This document shows positions 23,243 to 34,645 of a stretch of DNA of 64,000 nucleotides, in pieces (within the stretch, counting starts at the first letter, position 1; the number at the start of each line of letters is the position of its first letter). A program made the translations under genes and the position numbers. The notes under the pieces were generated by a model that was not told where the DNA came from, searched no databases, and worked only from the letters and a program-made list of their open reading frames with translations. This stretch comes from Hericium rajendrae (lineage: Eukaryota > Basidiomycota > Agaricomycetes > Russulales > Hericiaceae). The stretch spans positions 2,046,001 to 2,110,000 of the forward strand of contig CM065880.1 in assembly GCA_033439255.1 (NCBI GenBank). The letters run 5' to 3'.

Positions 23243-24343
23243 GTTGACAAGGCCCCATGTCAACGAACACTCAATATTGCTGTTGAAGCTTTGTTGTGCG
23301 AGACTCTACTGTATGGTGAGACTCGTTCGTTCTTCATTCATCCACCGGTCGACCCTAATTCACATCTCAGGAATATATACAGTGCTGTTTTCTTATTTTC
23401 TGGCCATGTTTTACTGTATGTTTCCGGCAGAAACATGCCCGCGCTTGCTGACCCGATGAGAATAAACCATAGTTTTAAACGTTCACGTTGAAATGCAACC
23501 TTCAGCATGCTCCTTGCGTTAGTTGTGATGTATGATGTATCGTCGGCTCACTGGGCCGTGAATATCGCCATACTCTTTATATCCATGAAAGGGGACCTTT
23601 CTCAACCGCAGTTACCCAAGAACGGCGCCGAAACGCTTGCCAAAGTCTATCTTCCATTCATCAATGTGCGTTGAAGTCTATTCGCCCTACTATCGCGCCT
23701 TACTTAGTCTCAGCAGTACATTCTTAGCGATGCCATTGTTCTTTGGAGAGTATGGCTCCTCTGTGAACGCATTGCAACACTCTTCATGCTTCCGATTTTC
23801 ACCACCGGCATTGTCGGTTCGCAACGTTGTTTTTTCCCATCTGGCGCTCACTGACCAGTTTCTAGTCGTTACAATTGTTAGCGCTGTTTATGATTCTCGG
23901 TTTTCGATCACTGAAGTCAGCGCGGATCAAAGCTGGATATCACTGTACACTGGGGTGGCTAGCTGGGGCTTGATTATTCTGAACAAACTGTGGGCTATGG
24001 CTCTCACCACTTGCAAAGCATGGAAACGTTCTCATACTGTCACAACGCCAGCCATAGCTAACTATACATCAGGCAGCATCGCCAACTCATTGATTCGCAG
24101 CTCAGGACTGGGGACGTTAGAACAAACAGAGAAAAGTTCTAGCATTGCTCATAGAGTCCGGCGTGATCTGATATCTGTGTATATTCCCTTGCTTGCAAGG
24201 GTTATTGCACCCCCGAAATTGAAGCCTTGCCTGGCATTTGGGTGGCTGACACAGCCTTCGGCATCCGCAGCGACAGCGACCATTTCGAGCTCCGATACCT
24301 CTCCGATTCAAATAACATTCACCTGCATCTGCAATATCACTGA
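23243..24343 (+). CDS. Multi-pass membrane protein of an Agaricomycete-expanded family (approximate model)
   Basis: Short hydrophobic exons can be joined in one direction: LNIAVEALLCETLLYG (ending 23315), GIYTVLFSYFLAMFY (from 23371), MLLALVVMYDVSSAHWAVNI followed by LPKNGAETLAKVYLPFIN, QYILSDAIVLWRVWLLCERI, TIVSAVYDSRFS, a Trp-rich helix ending NKLWAMALTTCKAWKR, and KVLALLIESGV. The order and motifs (SSAHWAVNIA, LSDAIVLWRVW, NKLWA...AWK) are those of a large, unnamed family of about seven-helix proteins in mushroom fungi. No start codon is found in the first recognised exon, one donor (23420, GTTTCC) is weak, and the end after ESGV is unclear. The gene may be complete with an unseen first exon or may be decaying. 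Function is unknown. Confidence 0.5.
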
Positions 24344-25061
24344 CGACTGCAAAATACCTCTAACAAAAAGAGAGAAAGAAAGAGTAAAAAAAACCTCCTC
24401 CCTAGCCTTCTGTGCATTGCCCATAACCAGCAAGCAAGGGTTCTGCCGACGCAAGGCGGCGCTTCCAAGTGGGTCATTGGGCATGATATCGTCTCTTCAT
24501 CAATTTGCCCATGCCTCGATATTCACTGCATATTTCCTAGGGCCTATACCTGATAAGAGGATCCCAGCGATTCGTCCAGATTGTCATCAGTAGTCCCGCC
24601 AAGCGTCGTTGTCCATAGACGTTAAACAGATCTCTGCAGGAAATATATCCAACCATATTATTGCCCTTGTCTACATCGGGATGGCTCACACTGAATCGTT
24701 CATGGGTGCGCACGATCTTCCAACGATTAGATTTGTTAGACATACGATCAGCCTCTGCATGTCTGCTGCCATACCTGGATCAATTCACTTCGAGGATAGG
24801 CGTATAAGCGTTCATCTGAAACCCGGAGCGAATACTTCATCGACCGTATCAGACCTACCATAGTTCTGCCGCTGAACTCTTTCTGTCGCTCGATACCAAT
24901 ATATGATCATACATATCCTCAGGCTACTTTGCTCACTATAATCGGTCTGCCATGTCCATTTTTCGCCACCCGTCTTATAATGAGCTATTTCATTTACGGA
25001 TAATACACATAAGATGAAGAGAGTCGCATACAAACACCAGAGTACACCCAGGGTCCCGAGG
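24344..25061. other. Intergenic, no gene recognised
   Basis: Convergent 3' flanks of the membrane-protein gene and the carboxylesterase. Nothing conserved was seen. Confidence 0.4.
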
Positions 25062-27503
25062 CTACTTCTGGAACTCGGCCAAAACCTTCGCGGTGCTCAA
25101 GAAATCGGTCCGATCTGTATTGAAGTCTACCAAATATCAATCCAGTAAGTTCTCGACATATTAGGTGAGGAAAATGAGGACGGACCATCGGGAATCGCAG
25201 TGATGTTGCCCCGCATCAGCTGTAAAACTTGCTTCGTCTCAGATGTGAATTGAGGCCAGGCAGCTGAGATGATTCTATCAGCACTCGCCTGCCAATGACA
25301 GAATGAAGACGGCATACGGCCAGGATTCAGGTTGTTCACGAAGTTCAGATAGAAGTCGAGATATGTGTTCGCGAAATCCTCTTCGACGGCGTCCGGGACC
25401 GCGCTGAAAAGCAGCGACAACTCCGAAGAATGAAATACTTGGGAACGGAGATCATATCAGAAGTGTGCAAAATATATTGAGCGAGCAACTCACCACCTAA
25501 AAATGGATCGTTCCCCGGGATAAACTCGGTGAAGAAGTATGCAAAGACCGGCTGCAAGGGCGCAGCGGCACCGAAGAAGCGTCTTCTTGCTGATAAAAAC
25601 ATGTTTTCGCCATACCACTCAGAGCCGCGATCGAAGAGCGAGTCGCCGGTGTTGAAAGGCGCGCCTAAGCTGGAGTCGTTTGCGGGGTACAGTGCGACAA
25701 TCCTGTCGAGAACGTTGTCCGTCACAAGTGAGTCATCGACAAGGGTGTCGAGCACGAATTGGCGGAGTGCTTGGTCTTGGGCTGCCCCGATCAGGTTCTC
25801 GTTCACAAGAGTTTCGCTGAAGATCGATCCTTCGTTGAGCTATTGAATATTCGCCCATAGCCTATGAAATATGGATGTATATGACGGAATGAGAAGGACC
25901 TACGTTTGTTCCTGAGATAAGCGGTATATGGAGAAAATCTCCTCGATCGATCTTCGTGGATGGCCTCTCAGTGGCGAAGCTTCCTTTTGGTCCCAGTGCG
26001 GGCTCCCAGAGCTGGTCATTGAGAGTGTCCAGGACCATCGCGTTGCTCGCATTCTCCAAAGTCTGAGAGAAATTTAGCAATGTACCATGGCGAAGAGCGT
26101 TGGACATACTGGAAGCGAGGTGCTTTGCAGACATGCAAAAGATGCTGGGCCAGCTGGGCAGCCCACTGCCGCCAAAAGACGCGCATAAGGCTTGCCAGGC
26201 TCGTCGTACACGCTTGCTTCAGGTGCGCTCTTGCTGGAAGATCACGAAATAAGGGATCTACGACAGCATCGCGAACTATGTATAGAACGCACAAGGGACC
26301 GGTGTCAGAATCCATGATACCCGCACGGAAGAGTGGTTGAGCGGCAGGATATAGGACTTGGGCGTGAACGCTGCCAGCACCCGCAGACTGCACATTGAAA
26401 AGGATCACGTCTATGTCGGACACAGAAAATCAAAATACTCATCTGGCCCCAAATTGTAACCTGTATTGGGATGAGACCATTGAGCTGCATTCGGTTCGTG
26501 GACAAATTCTCACCTTTGATGGATCTCCACCGAACCGCGCAATGTTTTCCTGGACAAATACGAGCGCAGCTCGCTGGTCCAGGAGGCCTGCATTCAAGTC
26601 TTCGGGTGCAACATGCGAACTTGCCAGCTTCGTGATGCTCATAATCGCATGGCTTTCAACAATATTACCGCAAAAGGACTCACAAATCCGAAAGTATTCA
26701 ATCGATAGTTTCTGTAAGAGATGTGTATTAGTAAAACTGTGCTCCTGCAAAAGTTTAGGATTTGACATGGATGCGAAGATGATCGGTTGTCCATTTGTCA
26801 CGCTGCGTTGAATAATTCCTACGAAATCATCAGGAAATGATGTATCGTGGCAGGAACGTGTTCTTACTGGTCGGATCAGTCGAGGGATCCGAGGAGGATC
26901 TGAGCAGAATATCAGGTTCAGCTTCACAAGACAGGATAGGCCACCAAAGGTATTACCCGATCATGAAAAAACCGCCCTGAATGATATTCAGTCATGGTCT
27001 AAGATGAGAATTCATGAGAAACCTAACATGTATCCAAAACAACACCGGAAGCTTCGCATCGGAAGTCGTCCCAGAAGGACGCCAAACCTACGGTCATGTC
27101 AAATTTTTGTTACAGTGATGAGATGGAGAGGGAGCCGACATTTATGAAAAGACAATCTTCGCCGGTAGGTGCGCCAAGATCATCCGCCGGAGGCTGCGGA
27201 CATGCATCGCCAAATGTCGACGCGTCTTGAACATCACGAAAAGGCTGCCTAATTGCTACAGGAGCCTTGAAACGCAAATTGCCCACAGGGGCCTCAGCGT
27301 ATGGTATACCAAGCCACCTTTCGGTGTCGTTGGATGTTGCAACGCCGCGGAACGTGCCTAGCAGAATACGAATGTCTGTGAGCGAGAGATCTGTGACAAA
27401 CATGCTCACCGATGTTTAATGTGACGTCCACAGTACTTGGCGCACATCTGACGAAGGATAAAGTCCAGAACAATGATAGAAATGTAACAAACAGGAGGGT
27501 CAT
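25062..27503 (-). CDS. Secreted type-B carboxylesterase / lipase
   Basis: An extracellular alpha/beta-hydrolase of the cholinesterase/lipase family. The ATG at 27503 opens a signal peptide ([20 protein letters not shown]). Family blocks follow in order: [40 protein letters not shown] (type-B signature), [35 protein letters not shown] with DPSKV, then the serine elbow GQSAGAGS split by an intron (about 26403-26450), [43 protein letters not shown], the catalytic-histidine block [16 protein letters not shown], and a C-terminus [20 protein letters not shown]. About ten short introns are needed, and boundaries in the segment 26440-27000 are the least certain. Length is near 550 residues, usual for the family. 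Substrate (ester, lipid or xenobiotic) cannot be read. Confidence 0.83.
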
Positions 27504-28486
27504 CTCGACTCACTGAGGACTTTGAGCGGTCAATAGGGCAGCTCTCGCACTGACCACATTTATATGACATCGAGGAGTATATGATCATGTGGTACATTTT
27601 CTGCACCAAACACTTGCCGTGGACCGTTGAGTCCCATGCATGACCTATAACGAGCCAGACTGTGAGAGGGAGTGAACAGATGTAGGGAAAACGGACCTGC
27701 ATGTGCGCGCGTCGTGGTCAGACGAGCTAAATTTAGCAACAGGATGCAATGAGCACCGGGGCCCTCTCGTAAATGAGAGTAGAATATCTGTCTGTCCAGC
27801 TGGCCGCAGTTCACCTTCCAGAGATCTGGAAGCTCTAGCAACGTGCGCCGCATGGAATGGAGGTGAGAACTCCGCAATGCAGCGCAAGCACGGAAATGGA
27901 GCGCGATAAAGTGTAAGTGGCGAATCGACTCTAGGGAGAAGATACCCAAATTCCTTGTCACATCGGGCTACTGTCCCAAGGAGCGCTGAGAGCAAGATGC
28001 TTACGACGCTGACTCGAGGAACGTCGGACATCATGCTAGAACGACTTTCTTCTGTGTAAGGTCTGCTCGGAGACTAACATCATGCATGCATCATGGAGGC
28101 AAGCTTGCACGGCCGGGATGCAGGCAGCTCGTCCGACACGAGTGATGGCCGAGGTCACGCACTGGTCACGCCGACACCCCGGATACCCTATTATGCTGCG
28201 CGTCCTGCTTACAAAATGACCGTATGTACACAAACGTGTTCCCAAAGCTCTATCTTCTACAGGATTGCAAGGCCGCGCGTCTTGTTTCCCTAGGCGTGGA
28301 CGGGGAACTTGACTGACTTTTGTGCGGTGGAAAGAGGGCGTATCCGTAAGCCGCTACCTCGCGTCTTAGCTGCAAGATTCAAGTTTTCCCGCCGACGTCC
28401 ATTCTGTCCCCATCCTAGTCGATACCCTCTTGGTCTGTCTGGGGCCCTGTGGACTGCCAGTAACCTGTAGCAGTCCTGTCTTGCGC
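27504..28486. other. Divergent promoter region between carboxylesterase and WSS1
   Basis: The two start codons face away from each other, 983 bp apart. A minus-strand frame at 27645-28034 starts with a signal-peptide-like stretch, but its remainder has no recognisable character and I do not call it. Confidence 0.4.
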
Positions 28487-29788
28487 ATGTCGGAATCATA
28501 TGTCCTTTCCATCACCCATCTCAAAGGGCGTCCGAAGGCCGACGAGGCGCTCGCGCTCCTGCAAAGGATAGCATCCCTGGTCAAACCGATCATGCGCAAA
28601 CATGGCTGGAAACTACCTGTCCTAGCTGAGTTCTTCCCGGAAAGCCCCAACCTCTTAGGTGTGTGCTTGGTTCGTATGCGAAAGGAAAGGATACTGACGT
28701 CGGCCGACATGTATTCTACACGATAGGAATGAGTATGTGCAATTGCCCTCTCGTGTATTCTCCGTCTTGATCTCGTTATCAGACGTCAATGCAGGTCAGA
28801 AGATTCTTATCCGACTACGGCCACCATTTGACCCCGATACGTTCTTCCCCGAGGGAGATCTCCTACATACCATGCTCCATGAGGTACGTCGCCATTACCT
28901 CGGCCACCTGATTTCTCCAACCATTTCTCTGTATAACAGCTTACCCATAATGTCCACGGCCCTCATGACGAAAAATTTTACAAATTTCTCTCGGGGTTAG
29001 AGGAAGAGCTGGAAGCTCTGCGACGTTCCGGATATGCAGGCGAAGGCTTCCACAGCAGAGGCAATAGAGTAGGAAAGGGTGTGTCTCATGATCTGCCACC
29101 TCATCTCGCGCGTCAGCGCGCGCTGGAAGCCGCTGAAAAGCGAAGAAAGATCGGAGGGATGATGACTGGCGGTGGAAGGCTGGGAGGCGGTGCGCTGTCC
29201 GGTTTGGGCTTATCCCCGAGGGAACTAGCTCTCCTGGTACCAATATTCATTACATCTAAGTAACGACGCGCTGACTGTTTCGTCTTGCAGGCTGCTGAAC
29301 AGAGAGCTCTTGACGAAAAGGCCTGTGGTTCTGGTGCGCAAGCGCAGAAGGAAGCGGACAAAGCGGCAGCAGAGAGTGTGCAGGACGATGTTATCGACCT
29401 GACTGGTGATTCTGATGGCGACGATGCTGTCCGTCTCATCAGCTCTTCATCTTCAACAAGACCTCCGCAGTCCGCAGCATCGACTTCGCTCCCTAACAAC
29501 AGAAAGCCACCGAATTCGTCTGTTAGAGCACCACCTGCACCCTCGATCGCTGGGAACAAGATCGCACGAGCCCCGCCAGCTGTTCCTGGTGGGCCATGGG
29601 CCTGTTCCGTCTGCACACTCCTCAATGAACCGAAGGCGTTTCAATGTGAAATTTGCCTATCGCTTCGTCCGCAGGATCCTTCTGCATCAGGATGGACCTG
29701 CACGACGTGCGGAGAGCAGGGTATGTCTCATCAACTGTGGACGTGTGGGTTCTGTGACACGGTGAAGTCGGAGAGTGCGGTTGGCTGA
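28487..29788 (+). CDS. WSS1: WSS1/SPRTN-like DNA-protein crosslink metalloprotease (WLM domain)
   Basis: A nuclear, DNA-activated zinc protease that degrades proteins covalently trapped on DNA. The ATG at 28487 (MSESYVLSITHLKGRPKADE) begins a full WLM domain: LVKPIMRKHGWKLPVLAEFF, NLLGMNVNAGQKILIRLRPP, then the HExxH active site spliced as LHELTHNVHGPHDEKFYKFL. Next come a Gly-rich stretch (GGRLGGGALSGLG), an acidic VIDLTGDSD motif that resembles a SUMO-interacting motif, and two C-terminal RanBP2-type zinc fingers: WACSVCTLLNEPKAFQCEIC and WTCTTCGEQ...LWTCGFC. Four introns fit in phase: 28659-28726, 28733-28782, one splitting HE|LTH near 28885-28939, and about 29236-29290. They leave a 6-nt exon, GAATGA at 28727-28732. 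Length is about 360 residues. Identity is firm. Confidence 0.93.
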
Positions 29789-30678
29789 CGGCCAGTGGTT
29801 GCGACAGCTTTGCGGCGCCCGAGGCATAGATTTATACGATATGGGCGTAGATTGGTTCTTGGTTCTTGCCGGCTTGTTAATTAGTAAATCTCACAGATAC
29901 CCATTCTTTGCCGGACAATGTACAGTATGTAATGGCAGTATAGGATTTGTACAGAATGCTTATGATTTTCGGTATGGCTGTCCTGCTGACTTCAGTTGAG
30001 GTTTCGTCTCTCAGCGCTCAGCCTGAGCGCACATATCGGGCCCCTGCTTGCCTCTCCTTTTGAGCCTAAGCCTAATATTTTGGCCGAGCTCAGACCTCTG
30101 CCTACGGAACAATTGCACCGGATCAATCTTTTTTACGTTGAAATATGATATCTCGGCTGGCCAAGTTGCTCAGCGTGATATCGTGTCATGCAAACTTTAT
30201 AGCATTTCTGCCATTCGGCGTTAACCCCCGTGGTCTTGTCAGATGATGCAAATTTAAATGTCGATCGTAACTTGTAGGCTCGTGGAGCGTCGTCAGGTCT
30301 CGTCAGGTGCAGTCCATGTACATGGACAATTGAACAGGCACATCCTGAACAACGTAAAATGCTTCGGGCCGAGAAGGAAGGAAGGCAGATCTCTACATGC
30401 AGAGAATTTACAAGGCCCCGTCATTGATCTGGCTCATTTTTAGCATCGAGGACAGGTCGGGCGACAGATCTAGACTTTACAGACACCGCGTGCCTATTTT
30501 TTGACTCGCCGACAACGAACTTGTGGGCAGATTGTGTCAAGATTGTGTTACAACAAATTTCAGATAAATGTTGGGAACGTAGAGCTACATCGTAGCAGCC
30601 ATTAATGTAGAAGGGTATACACTTAAGAAAAGTCCTAACGATAATCCCAGCCAAAAACACATCTGAGAAAATCCTGAT
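29789..30678. other. Intergenic, no gene recognised
   Basis: Convergent 3' flanks of WSS1 and the aquaglyceroporin. A small direct duplication (CGTCAGGTCTCGTCAGGT, near 30290) is the only structure noted. Confidence 0.4.
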
Positions 30679-32186
30679 TCAGACTACGTCGACGTTCGGA
30701 GGGTATGTTCCTGCAGGAGGCTTCTGGCGCTCTGTATTCTTCGCCTGGGCATGAAACTTCCTTGCGGCCGCATTCCTAGTTGCAGAAATCAGAATTGCTT
30801 TGGGCCGCAAAGAAGGGAGCCCTTACGGTCGGTTCAAGATGCTCTCGTTGCCAGTGAAGATGAGCGCATCGTAGATGAACGCGCCCACCAATCCACCACA
30901 GATGGAGCCCAGAATTGGGCACCAAAGCCAGTACTGATTACGGAAGTTGAAGACTTCACACATGACCAAGCGATCAGTCCGAAAGGCGTTATGGAACATG
31001 AAGCAAGACGCACCAGCTTTCCCATAGCCCATCATAGCAGTCATTATCCGCGGCCCAAGGTCACGAGCAGGATTAATAGCATAACCTGGCCGCGGGCGTG
31101 AGTGTGAGAGCAGGCGAGCATTCTAGAATGCGAGCCGCTTACCTGTCTGCATGCCGAAGGCAGCGCCGATGCCCAGAATGAGAATGAAGATGACCAAGGG
31201 CACCATGCCCGCAGGCGGGGGCCCGTTCCGCTGGTCTGAAATCGCGAACACGACCAGCATGAGAGTCATCGCGCCGATGAACTGCGATGCGAGGAGGAGA
31301 GTCAGGCATACCCGGAAGAAGCGGAGAGAAGATGCAGTGTGGGACTTACCTCGTCGAAGAAACTGTTCGCAGCGGGCATGTATTCGAGCTAACCACGCTT
31401 CATGTGATGAGTTTCTTCGCCGGGGGCAAGAAGCTGCCGAAACCTACCGCGTAAGTCGAAAAGAGCCCCGCTGTTCCTGTGACGGTGCGCGCTCCGTGCC
31501 CGCCTTCAGCAATGTTGATGGCGTGGAAGTAGTTCGCATACACGAGCATGGCACCGATCCATGCACCGACAATCTGCGCCATAATAAAGATGGGGACTTT
31601 CCGCCATGGAAAGTCTCTGAAGACAGCCAAGCACAGAGTAACCTTCAAAATGTTAGACGGCGCACTGCATTGATACATAGATGCCGTGGACGTACCACAG
31701 GGTTACAATGTCCACCACTGATACCTCCAGAGACCCAAACGCCAAGGCCTGCACCTGCCAGCGCGCATCTGCTTCAGTACGATTCCATAGTTTATTTGAC
31801 ATGCACGTACCAACTGCCCAGCCGAAATTTAGAGAAAGATAATCTCCTTTCGGCGATGGCGAAACGGCAGGGTTTCCGCTAAGCACAACTTGGCAGTCCA
31901 CGCCGTTCCCGAATAGAATCAGAACCATACAGCCAAGCATCTCTGCAGCAGGTTCACGGATTTTTTCACTGCAGATAAAAATGAGATGATGTCTGGGTAA
32001 TCTTGAGCGTACGAACCGTATTTTGGACCAGTTATTGGGATAACGGGTATAGTACTCATGTTGGGCTTCGAAGTCGATGGGTAAGTCAGCGATATTTTCA
32101 AGCCGCTGATCAGTTTCACCCTTCACTGAAGTGTCGCTGCCATTGTGACGACGATGGGACTTCGACTCGGACGTCGCGGAGCTCAT
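30679..32186 (-). CDS. Aquaglyceroporin (MIP family, glycerol facilitator)
   Basis: A six-helix plasma-membrane channel for glycerol and water. The cytosolic N-terminus (MSSATSESKSHRRHNGSDTS) leads to REPAAEMLGCMVLILFGNGV, NFGWAVGGAGLGVWVSGGIS, the first pore loop GGHCNPVVTL, FRDFPWRKVPIFIMAQIVGA, SFFDEFIGAMTLMLVVFAIS, NGPPPAGMVPLVIFILILGI, the second pore loop GYAINPARDLGPR and a last helix LWCPILGSICGGLVGAFIYD. The second motif is canonical NPA; the Asp after NPAR marks a glycerol-conducting type. The first is NPV under the best splice (donor after GTG at about 31697). An intron after SILNRP removes an apparent stop and adds a hydrophilic tail ending YPPNVDVV at 30679. Its length, about 345 residues, fits. 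Regulation by osmotic stress is known for yeast Fps1, not shown here. Confidence 0.88.
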
Positions 32187-34645
32187 GATGTGGTGACGTG
32201 ATGAGTCTGTGGAACAGAAGAGAGGAAAGGTAAAAATGCTCGGGCTCCGATGACCAGAGCCAGCGCCCACCTCCCTTTATATCTCGCACGTCATATGATA
32301 GAAAAAACGCGGGGAAGCATATTTCATGCCGGGGACACTGATGCTTCGCATTGAGATTCGATTTACGCACCATGCATGGCCCGCGAACGCCGTTCCGATT
32401 GCCCCAGACTCAGACAAATTGCCGGAAACATACGTCTGCCGCGGCTCAGGCAACCTGGGGCGCCTGGCACGGCTGATCGGGATGGCAGAAGAATTTGCAA
32501 ATCGCCCAGTTCGGAACTTCGGGCCTCAGCGCTCCGCGAGGCAACAGGCAACGGCTCAAGCCTGCTGAACGCGGCATGTGGTTCGCGCGAACTGCATGGC
32601 CCACGAGATACAATTTTGTTGATCCCCAAACACGCTTGAGACTGCTCGAGACTGCTTGGGATCGTATGCATCAGGGCGAGGCAAGTCCCGTGCCTTGGGC
32701 CCGTGCTTCGGTAGATAGAACCAGATAGAACCTTCTCGAGAATGACTATGTCCCAGGCCGAGCCGTCAGCTGTGGGTGAAGTGGGGCCCCGCTTCTCCCC
32801 GCACATGCCGCGACGGTTACGCGTATTCTTTAGATGGAAATCATGACTTCGACAACGAAACACATTGTTTGTGTACCGAATGCGAACCAGACTTCTCGAC
32901 GGCTGTGAGAACAGCTTTCTTATCGAAGCGGCTGAAAGTCCGGGAACGCGCACCCCGCAGAAGCTGGCAGAGACACCTCGACGAGAAGGCACGTCACCTG
33001 AAGAATCAATGGGACCTACGAAAAAGCAAAGACACGGCGTTGCTCTCTGGCATATGGCTATGAAGGAAGTTGCATTGCACGTCGATGCGACGATATCCTA
33101 AGGTGCCGCATTTGAAGCATGAACATCAGAGCAAAATGTTCGCACCCCGGTGCTGTCAAGTTTCAGACACCACGGCATTTATTACCTTCAACAAAATATC
33201 AAAAAAGGAATGTGATCGGGGCAGTGGCTACTTACTCAAAATCACTATTTCTCTCCCAAAACATTCAAAGCAAGTGGAGTAGAGAAGCCGCTTTACTCTC
33301 ACAGCAGCAGATATGCCGAGTTGGCTTTCGCGAATGAAAGCGTGAACCTGGGAGGTCCATCAGGGAATCAAGGGACTTCTTCGGAGATACGATTCCTGCT
33401 TCACAGCGGTAGCATTCGACCAGCAGGGGCATTCACGGCTTGGTGTTTGAGGATGCACTCTCGTCGGCATAAACCTTGTCTATTCTCGTCCTTATCGCAT
33501 ACAAGACGAGGGTACCAATGGAGTGAGATTAGATACTTAAGGATAAGACATGTATCTTACCATAAGAACGCCTGAAGTCCGCAATAACGCATTTCATTTG
33601 GTCACGCCTGAACAACGCTGGCCGTGTGATAGGCTTCGCTGCTTGCGCAATGTTGTCCTGGTAGCACGAACACCAAGCTTCGGGCTTCCAAAGTCTAACC
33701 ACGATTTTGCTGGATGAGTTCACGTAGGATTCCACTGAATAAAGATGGGAGCAAGCTTGGAAAAATGTCCAGATGAACAGGGGACTGGATATGATTAAAC
33801 GCCGAGAAATGGGACCATGTTTACAGGCCAGAAACCCATCGAAATCAGGGAATATCTAGAAGAAGAATTCGATGGACGGAAGTATGAGAATTGGAGCTGC
33901 TGCCAGGTCCGAACGTCGAACGCCCAACGGATGTCGAGGAGAGGAACAAGGAACACAAGGAACAGACTCAGGCTGGCCGGAATAGGCCGGAATGTACCGA
34001 GCCACCGGCCGCGCATGGCCGCGTCCACTGACAGCCACGGACACGTCTCGGAGCCTACGCGCAGCGCTCGCAGGCGGCACTGGCAGCCGCGTACACGACC
34101 CTGTGGGCCCAATTCACAGGGAGCCAAGTGTATCGTCATTCAATTCTTCGAGTCGGATGAGACTGGATCGACTGTGCACCTCGGCTTCCGGGGGATAGAA
34201 TGAGCACAGAGACGTGTTCTGGCTAGGTGAGTGAGGTCTTGTCAATTTTATATATGCTGTTTCCCATCTGTAGCTCAGTCCGTTTGAAGTGCAGTCATCG
34301 TGGTCTGTCCTCCGTCCCAACGCGAGTGATTGACCGAAAGTTCTGGATGCTGCTACGGTCCTCACATTCCATGGCGGCTAGCCGATAAAGTACGTCTCGC
34401 TCAGAAGGGGTTTGACTTCTCGGGGTTATGTCCGCATGAATTCGGCATTAGTGATCTGTCTTTGATTGTAAATGTATCCGGAGGTCGCGCAGCCTCAGTC
34501 GCGCAGTCCTCTAAGTATGGCAGCAACTTACGCAGCAGCCATCTTTGTTGCTATAAGATAATTCGATCAGAGAGCTAGAAAGAAACCTCGCAAATCTGAG
34601 GATCAGCTTTCTCTCATCTGCTTCTCGTTTCACTCATCTCTGAAA
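32187..34645. other. 2.4-kb stretch without a recognised gene
   Basis: The second-largest gap in the window, between the aquaglyceroporin start and the first methyltransferase. It holds both promoters. Open frames exist (longest about 209 codons on the minus strand at 32363-32992) but lack motifs, consistent splice signals or a protein-like composition. No repeats or terminal inverted repeats were seen. Confidence 0.45.
34552..34559 (+). promoter_or_regulatory. TATA-like element, methyltransferase 1
   Basis: TATAAGAT lies 94 bp before the start codon at 34646, close to the spacing of the TATA-like elements of the three related methyltransferase genes. Confidence 0.45.

Noticed and set aside
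23637-24593. A 318-codon uninterrupted plus-strand frame
   Set aside because: Most of it runs through introns of the membrane-protein gene. The conserved segments lie in several frames and need splicing.
27645-28034. A minus-strand frame starting with a signal-peptide-like stretch
   Set aside because: Only the first 25 residues look plausible. The rest has no domain and the stretch fits a promoter region.
32363-32992. A 209-codon minus-strand open frame in the 2.4-kb gap
   Set aside because: Composition is rich in Arg and Ser as in antisense or random frames, with no motif and no splice partner.
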